Shown: piece by piece, positions 5,755 through 9,716 of the stretch
Numbering within the stretch: position 1 is the stretch's first letter
How the letters are laid out: each line of letters starts with the position of its first letter
DNA from: Candidatus Mcinerneyibacteriota bacterium
Lineage (GTDB): Bacteria > AUK180 > JAQVHJ01
Reading direction: 5' to 3'
NCBI GenBank assembly: GCA_030630935.1
Contig: DAOVMD010000079.1
Coordinates: 1 to 9,716 of the forward strand
DNA length: 9,716 nt
The notes under the pieces: model-generated
What the model saw: the letters and a program-made list of their open reading frames with translations, nothing else
Database searches by the model: none
What the model was told of the DNA's origin: nothing
Position numbers and translations under genes: made by a program

Positions 5755-6720
5755 ATGGCAATTACTGAAGATGTTGATCGCGGGAATTTGGTTATTAAAA
5801 CACTGATAGATGCATATAATGAGAATAGATTATTTTCCTGTAAGAGGTTTCCGGAAGATATTATTCCGGATTCAATGGAAGAAGGGAGTAATGAGCATTT
5901 AATTTATCTTTCCATGATCTCTTCCATTTCATATCTTCGAAAAGAAGATCAGTTATGGACCCTTGCTCGGGATGCTTATGAAGATGAAAAGGGTAGGGAC
6001 ATGTTTATTCCTGAGAAAGTGCTTCAGGCTTCTATAGGTGATCTAGAACGGAATATGTTGCAATTTGGATTACTATTAAGTTCTTTAGCTGTAAAGCAGT
6101 GGGAACTCGATAACCCTAAAGCTGCTAACCGACGACAACTTCAGAGCAGAGATTCTGAGATTTGGATTAATATGACTGTGGCCCTTACCGATTTCGATTC
6201 TAATATTGAAAAACTATTAAATTATTATGATTTTGATTCAGAGAAGATTATTGAGGATTTTGTAAACGGAAAATACTCCAACTGCTTTCCGGAATATGAT
6301 AAGAAACGAAAAGTAATTCTATGGCTGGTAGGTCTGCAGCGTTATGGCAAATACCAAATCAAAAATCTGGATAAGGTTCCCATGCCTATTGGGATGCATA
6401 TTATAAGGGCAACTTTCATGTCCGGAGCTATGTCCGGAGAGACTTCCTCCATTATGCTTGACCTTCATAAAGTTCTCTCCGACTACTGGTACAAAGTCTC
6501 CAAAAAAGGAAAGGATGTTTTCAATCTAAGCCCGATTGAATTCCAGAGTTACCTTTGGATCCTTTCAAAGTACGGCTGCACCAAAGGTAGAAAGGAAAAG
6601 CCAACCTGTTCCCTGAAAAACAAATGCCCCTGCGGTAGCTATTGTTCAACCGGGTACTTTGAGTCATTCGGAACCTATGTCAAATTAGATACACAAAAGG
6701 CCAGCTTTGGCAGTGAATAG
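5755..6720 (+). CDS. HhH-GPD-like (DNA glycosylase fold) protein with Cys cluster, tentative
   Basis: This soluble protein has 321 residues. The N-terminal half (FPEDIIPDS, EEGSNEHLIYLSMISSISY, DQLWTLARDAYED at about 32-77) reads as an all-helical domain. The second half has KKRKVILWLVGLQRYG (183-198), VPMPIGMHIIRATF (208-221) and a C-terminal cluster C275, C285, C291, C293, C297. The order 'P[IV]DxH[IV]xR' then cysteines is what one sees in HhH-GPD DNA glycosylases with a 4Fe-4S cluster. Here the aspartate position is glycine (G213), and the cysteine spacing C-x9-C-x5-C-x-C-x3-C differs from the classic C-x6-C-x2-C-x5-C. It may therefore be a divergent or catalytically altered relative that binds DNA without base excision. 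Family assignment is by eye and uncertain. It has its own promoter and stands alone; no terminator is evident downstream. Confidence 0.75.
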   Translation: MAITEDVDRGNLVIKTLIDAYNENRLFSCKRFPEDIIPDSMEEGSNEHLIYLSMISSISYLRKEDQLWTLARDAYEDEKGRDMFIPEKVLQASIGDLERNMLQFGLLLSSLAVKQWELDNPKAANRRQLQSRDSEIWINMTVALTDFDSNIEKLLNYYDFDSEKIIEDFVNGKYSNCFPEYDKKRKVILWLVGLQRYGKYQIKNLDKVPMPIGMHIIRATFMSGAMSGETSSIMLDLHKVLSDYWYKVSKKGKDVFNLSPIEFQSYLWILSKYGCTKGRKEKPTCSLKNKCPCGSYCSTGYFESFGTYVKLDTQKASFGSE

Positions 6721-7090
6721 TTAAAAGAGAATAGTGAGAAGTCAATATTTTCAGAAAGAGCTTGGATTTCCCGATGCAAATCTAAATTGAATTTAGTGCA
6801 GATCTCAGCGTTTGATGTAATGTAGATTTTCCTTTGTCTGTTTTAAAGTATTGTTCACTTGTGTAAGAAGTAAAAAGCTGCCACCTTACTCTATTTAGAG
6901 AGGTGGAAAAAAGTCCTGTGGAATGTGTGCGTGGGGATAGAGTGGGATTTGATGTACGAACTAATTTTGAGTGACTATTTGATATAAAAGAAAAAGGAAT
7001 AAAAACACATAAAATAAAAATTAAGGATTATCGTACCGGTATTCATAAGATCTTAACAAAAATTATTTTACTAAAATGGGGAATAAATAA
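6721..7090. other. Gene-free region with two hairpins
   Basis: I see no credible gene here: open frames are very short and lack ribosome binding sites. CTAAATT (6782-6788) and AATTTAG (6790-6796) form a perfect palindrome. At 6881-6906, CCACCT/AGGTGG encloses CTCTA/TAGAG, an 11-bp stem with a two-base bulge and a two-base loop, flanked by AAAAAGCTG on the left and AAAAAAG on the right. It has no T-run on the plus strand; on the minus strand CAGCTTTTTAC follows, so it could only terminate leftward transcription. A GT-rich, more GC-balanced stretch lies at about 6910-6955. Confidence 0.5.
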
Positions 7091-7119
7091 TTGACTTTCA
7101 CATCAATGTTTGATATAAT
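7091..7119 (+). promoter_or_regulatory. Strong sigma-70 promoter for the signal-anchored orphan
   Basis: TTGACT (7091-7096), a 17-bp spacer and TATAAT (7114-7119) preceded by TG (7111-7112). Both boxes and the extended -10 are near consensus. It lies 34 bases before the coding region. Confidence 0.8.
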
Positions 7120-7152
7120 GTCATTACGATTCAAATAGATCAGAAGGAGAAA

Positions 7153-8295
7153 ATGATGAAGATTACATTAAAGGATATTAAAAATGTAAGAATATTTTGT
7201 TATGTAATGGTCACAATTTTATTATTATTACTTTTATATTCATTTTTTACATTTTGGGATATCAGTGGAAGAATTTATTGTATTAAACCATTGGGTGATA
7301 ATAAACTTGTCTATCTTGGTGAAAAATACATTATGTTTTATAAATTAAAAAATAATAAGTTGACTTTGGTTAAAAAAATCAAAACACCCTTAAGAATAAT
7401 ACCTGAAAAATCTGATTTCCTAAAATGCCGATTAATCAAAACAAAAAAACTCAATATCATTAATTTTAGTTTACCTCTCAGAAAATTTGAATCTAAAACA
7501 GCGTATTATAATAAATTTGTTTTATTTGATAGTGAATTTAATTTATTAAACGAAATTAACTCGGATAACAAGATAAACAATATTCATGTGATTAATCTTT
7601 CGAAAAAAGAATTCTTGTTATCCAGTATTGAAAATAAAATTTTTATACAAAAGGTTCTGGGAAGAGATGTTAAAGAAAAGCAACTGATTTTACTAACAGA
7701 ATCAAGTTTTGATCAATTTTATGTTTATAAGAAAAATAATAAATTTTACTTGCTTCTTGATAATGGTGAGATTTACAATCTAAAATTAAATAAAACAGAA
7801 CAAGAATTACAATTATATCATAAATTCAAAGCAGAAAATGTTTATTATCGATTAGTAGATGATAATTATATTGCAGAAATTTTATTTGAGAATAACATTC
7901 AAGAAATAAGAATTATATCTTTAAATGATTTTATAGTAAAATATTCAATTAAAAAAGAGCAATTAAATATACTCAAGCTTAAGAATTTTCTAATTCAAAT
8001 TAAAAAGATTGTTTCTTATCGAAAGAATAAAGATTATCATATTTTATTTCACATTCTAGTAGAAGAAGGGACAAATAAAAAACTTTCATCGAATGATTTA
8101 TATGTTTTATCATTTACACAAAATGCATCACCTGAATTTAAGCTAAAGAAACACCTTGGATCTAAAAGATATTACTCTAACCAGAGAATCGTTTACATTT
8201 TAAACAACAAAGATTCTAAACTTACTATAATTGATTATTTTATAAATCGATATCGAAAAGAACAATTAACAAAAATAAAAAACATTGATTTATAA
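7153..8295 (+). CDS. Signal-anchored protein of unknown function, possibly beta-propeller-like
   Basis: The product has 380 residues. A single hydrophobic segment at about 12-34, after a lysine-rich start, should anchor it in the inner membrane with the rest outside the cytoplasm. The remainder repeats a pattern of short hydrophobic strands and polar turns (LGDNKLVYLGEKYIMFYKLKNNKLTLV, FYLLLDNGEIYNLKL, IVYILNNKDSKLTIIDY), which suggests a beta-rich, perhaps propeller-like fold; this is inference. There are no recognised motifs and the sequence is extremely rich in K, N and I. AAGGAG (7144-7149) is three bases before ATG 7153 and six before ATG 7156, so translation may begin at the second methionine. 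A strong promoter lies directly upstream and no partner gene is present. Confidence 0.85.
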   Translation: MMKITLKDIKNVRIFCYVMVTILLLLLLYSFFTFWDISGRIYCIKPLGDNKLVYLGEKYIMFYKLKNNKLTLVKKIKTPLRIIPEKSDFLKCRLIKTKKLNIINFSLPLRKFESKTAYYNKFVLFDSEFNLLNEINSDNKINNIHVINLSKKEFLLSSIENKIFIQKVLGRDVKEKQLILLTESSFDQFYVYKKNNKFYLLLDNGEIYNLKLNKTEQELQLYHKFKAENVYYRLVDDNYIAEILFENNIQEIRIISLNDFIVKYSIKKEQLNILKLKNFLIQIKKIVSYRKNKDYHILFHILVEEGTNKKLSSNDLYVLSFTQNASPEFKLKKHLGSKRYYSNQRIVYILNNKDSKLTIIDYFINRYRKEQLTKIKNIDL

Positions 8296-8524
8296 TCAAG
8301 GGCCACCCTCTGTCCCCGTTACAGACAACAGACAGCAGGCCCCAAACCACGCAGGATTCGGGACACAGGAAAAGTCGTTTTATAGAGAAAAATTAAGAGA
8401 TTTGAGCATTAGAACATTAGACCGCATTTGAATTTAATAAAACTGTACAAATATAATTACCTGATTATAGTATGGTGCCGGCCTCTGTCTTCTGTCTTGA
8501 ATATAGAGAGCAGAAATCAATTGT
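8296..8524. other. Convergent intergenic region with CTCTGTC-type repeats
   Basis: This gap lies between convergent genes. TCTGT (8309-8313) pairs with ACAGA (8321-8325), and GGGCC (8300-8304) can pair with GGCCC (8338-8342), giving a two-part fold but no T-tract. Reading 8321-8342 on the minus strand gives GGGCCTGCTGTCTGTTGTCTGT, similar to the plus-strand CCGGCCTCTGTCTTCTGTCTT at 8478-8498, so the gap is bounded by imperfect inverted copies. AATATAGA (8500-8507) pairs with TCTATATT (8524-8531) across the toxin stop codon. No gene is visible. Confidence 0.4.
8474..8493 (+). repeat. Short dispersed motif, copy near 8474
   Basis: GGTGCCGGCCTCTGTCTTCT, 17 of 20 positions shared with 5611-5630. 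It sits just beyond the 3' end of the toxin gene, in the opposite orientation to that gene, and continues as a TCTGTCTT repeat. Confidence 0.45.
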
Positions 8525-9448
8525 CTATATTTTACTTTTCCAGGGACCCAGAGCTTTCCATATTTCATTAAATATGAGCTTTTTATCTATTGCATTAAGT
8601 GGTTTTATAAAAAATTTTTCTATCTCGAGCGCTATATTACATAGTTTCTCGGGTGCATGTGTAATATCATTTTTACTCAAAAATGCTTTCCAGAGCGTTT
8701 GACGATCAGATTTCTCATCATAAATTTCTTCAGCCAATATCGGGGTGGTCTTTGGAAAGGCGGTGTTACGGCATTTAAATGTCTTTTTTAATGCCTCTAC
8801 TAATTGTCGTCCATTGAAATCGAATTGATGTATCAGTATCCATATATCATAGAAATCTTTCATCCGGCTATTAAGAAGGCCAAGTTTGACCATCGCTTCA
8901 AATTTTTCAGTTACCATACTTTCTACAGGATACCCTTTAAGATTTGGTTCAGGGAAATCTAAAATAACAGGATAATTAATAACCTTTGGTTTTGGATAAA
9001 CCACATCTCCAAAACCCACATCAATCTGCATAGGTATCCGTGAACGTTCAAGCAATCCTAAAAATTTTATACGTACTCCTTTGTATTCCATTTCTTCCCT
9101 TATGCTTTGTCCCTTAACGGTTTCCGGATCAAAAACCAGTCCATCCGGAATTACCGAAGTAAGACAGACTTTCTTTATAACCTCCTCAATGGCAGTGACC
9201 CGATTGTCGTAATCTGCTAAAAAGTCTATATCAAGGGTTGTTCTCCGTTCAGGAATTTCCCATACAATAAACATAAGTGCACCTTTTAAGATAAACATTT
9301 TTGCATATTTTGAACAACTTAGTCTGTAAAGGAATCTCTCTATACAATAATATTGAAGCACCTCTGAATAGAGTCGATTTGATTCTTTAGCTTTGTTTCT
9401 AAGTCGCGATTTTATTGATTCAGGTAGATTCCTAATGTTCTTTTTCAA
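8525..9448 (-). CDS. abiEii: AbiEii/AbiGii-family nucleotidyltransferase toxin
   Basis: The product has 307 residues, a normal length for this family of NTP-transferase toxins that, with AbiEi, form an abortive-infection toxin-antitoxin system. The polymerase-beta-like core is clear: LKGALM (54-59), the metal-binding pair D73/D75 in RRTTLDIDFLADYDN, and the later signature EKFEAMVKLG (181-190) plus SRMKDFYDIW (194-203), which holds R195, K197, D198 and D201. The KGAL form rather than KGGT belongs, as far as I recall, to a common subfamily. It starts at TTG, not ATG: GGAG lies 8 bases upstream (9457-9460), and the TTG overlaps the antitoxin stop as TTGA. The toxin should therefore be translationally coupled to the antitoxin. 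No terminator is obvious after the stop. Confidence 0.93.
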   Translation of the reverse strand: MKKNIRNLPESIKSRLRNKAKESNRLYSEVLQYYCIERFLYRLSCSKYAKMFILKGALMFIVWEIPERRTTLDIDFLADYDNRVTAIEEVIKKVCLTSVIPDGLVFDPETVKGQSIREEMEYKGVRIKFLGLLERSRIPMQIDVGFGDVVYPKPKVINYPVILDFPEPNLKGYPVESMVTEKFEAMVKLGLLNSRMKDFYDIWILIHQFDFNGRQLVEALKKTFKCRNTAFPKTTPILAEEIYDEKSDRQTLWKAFLSKNDITHAPEKLCNIALEIEKFFIKPLNAIDKKLIFNEIWKALGPWKSKI

Positions 9449-9716
9449 ATTATTGTCTCCAGTATAGGTTTTATAATACTGTCAACCCGGCAAAGCTTTG
9501 CATATTTTATTATTTCCAGAGGTTTTATCTTCTTTTCAGTAACACTAACCTTAAGAGATTCCCGGGCAATATTTATACTGATCTTATTACGAAATTTAAA
9601 ACAATCAGCTATTGTCTTGGCAAGATTATAAACTTTAATTTTATTACCATCTATTGTATATTCTTCAATACCAGCCTCCCAGGTTTTAGAGCTAAAACGG
9701 TAAAATCTTACTGGAG
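9445..9716 (-). CDS. abiEi: AbiEi-family antitoxin, C-terminal part (gene runs off the window)
   Basis: The last 89 codons are visible, ending in TGA at 9447-9445; the start lies beyond the right edge. The segment has the AbiEi C-terminal signature: a strand region PVRFYRF, then GIEEYTIDGNKIKVYNLAKTIADCFKFRN and a helical RESLK stretch, ending LETII. In characterised AbiEi proteins this domain neutralises AbiEii, while an N-terminal winged helix binds operator repeats upstream and represses the operon. The N-terminal half is not in view, so its integrity cannot be judged. The stop overlaps the toxin start by three bases plus one (TTGA), consistent with a single mRNA and antitoxin made first. 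Confidence 0.88.
   Translation of the reverse strand, partial: PVRFYRFSSKTWEAGIEEYTIDGNKIKVYNLAKTIADCFKFRNKISINIARESLKVSVTEKKIKPLEIIKYAKLCRVDSIIKPILETII

Noticed and set aside
6881-6906. Hairpin as terminator of the glycosylase-like gene.
   Set aside because: It is 160 bases after the stop and is followed on the plus strand by A-runs, not T-runs.
8472-8702. Plus-strand open frame of 76 codons.
   Set aside because: It overlaps the end of the AbiEii gene on the other strand and has no ribosome binding site.
1-9716. CRISPR array, tRNA/rRNA genes, CRP-type TGTGA-N6-TCACA operators.
   Set aside because: No regularly spaced repeats, tRNA-like folds or matching operator palindromes were found on reading both strands.

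Overview
The window is AT-rich bacterial DNA. Promoters fit a conventional sigma-70 pattern (TTGACA/TTGACT, 17-bp spacers, TATAAT, several with an extended TGn) and ribosome binding sites are strong AAGGAGG/GGAG types. A LbtU-like outer-membrane porin and two lipoproteins point to a diderm (Gram-negative) cell. The promoter style argues against Bacteroidota, which use a different -7/-33 signature. I cannot name the phylum from the sequence; an AT-rich diderm such as a spirochaete or an uncultivated candidate phylum would fit.

Layout, left to right. Bases 1-357 hold GC-rich palindromes of REP type, a small hairpin and a strong promoter for a 113-aa three-helix membrane protein (358-699). Bases 739-1014 hold a good promoter and Shine-Dalgarno sequence in front of a small membrane-protein gene whose frame appears broken by a one-base shift. 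Bases 1205-4978 are the core: two near-identical lipoprotein genes, each with the same promoter and leader, flank a transcription unit. That unit consists of a 30-codon leader ORF, a HAMP-linked membrane class III adenylate cyclase with a large extracytoplasmic sensor region, and a LbtU-like beta-barrel porin. Next come a two-helix membrane protein with a C-terminal zinc ribbon (5096-5602), a soluble protein resembling HhH-GPD DNA glycosylases with a C-terminal cysteine cluster (5755-6720), a 432-bp gap with two hairpins, and an orphan signal-anchored protein (7153-8295).

On the minus strand at the right edge is an AbiE-type toxin-antitoxin module: the 3' part of an AbiEi-like antitoxin gene overlapping the start of a complete AbiEii-like nucleotidyltransferase toxin gene.

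The most coherent functional unit is the leader-cyclase-porin operon. An envelope-facing receptor that makes cAMP is encoded with an outer-membrane pore, and the pair is bracketed by duplicated lipoproteins whose substitutions mostly change amino acids. A nutrient- or siderophore-sensing role is my inference, not something the sequence proves. Short degenerate repeats of the form GGTGCC..ACCTCTGTC recur after genes and may be genome-wide dispersed elements.
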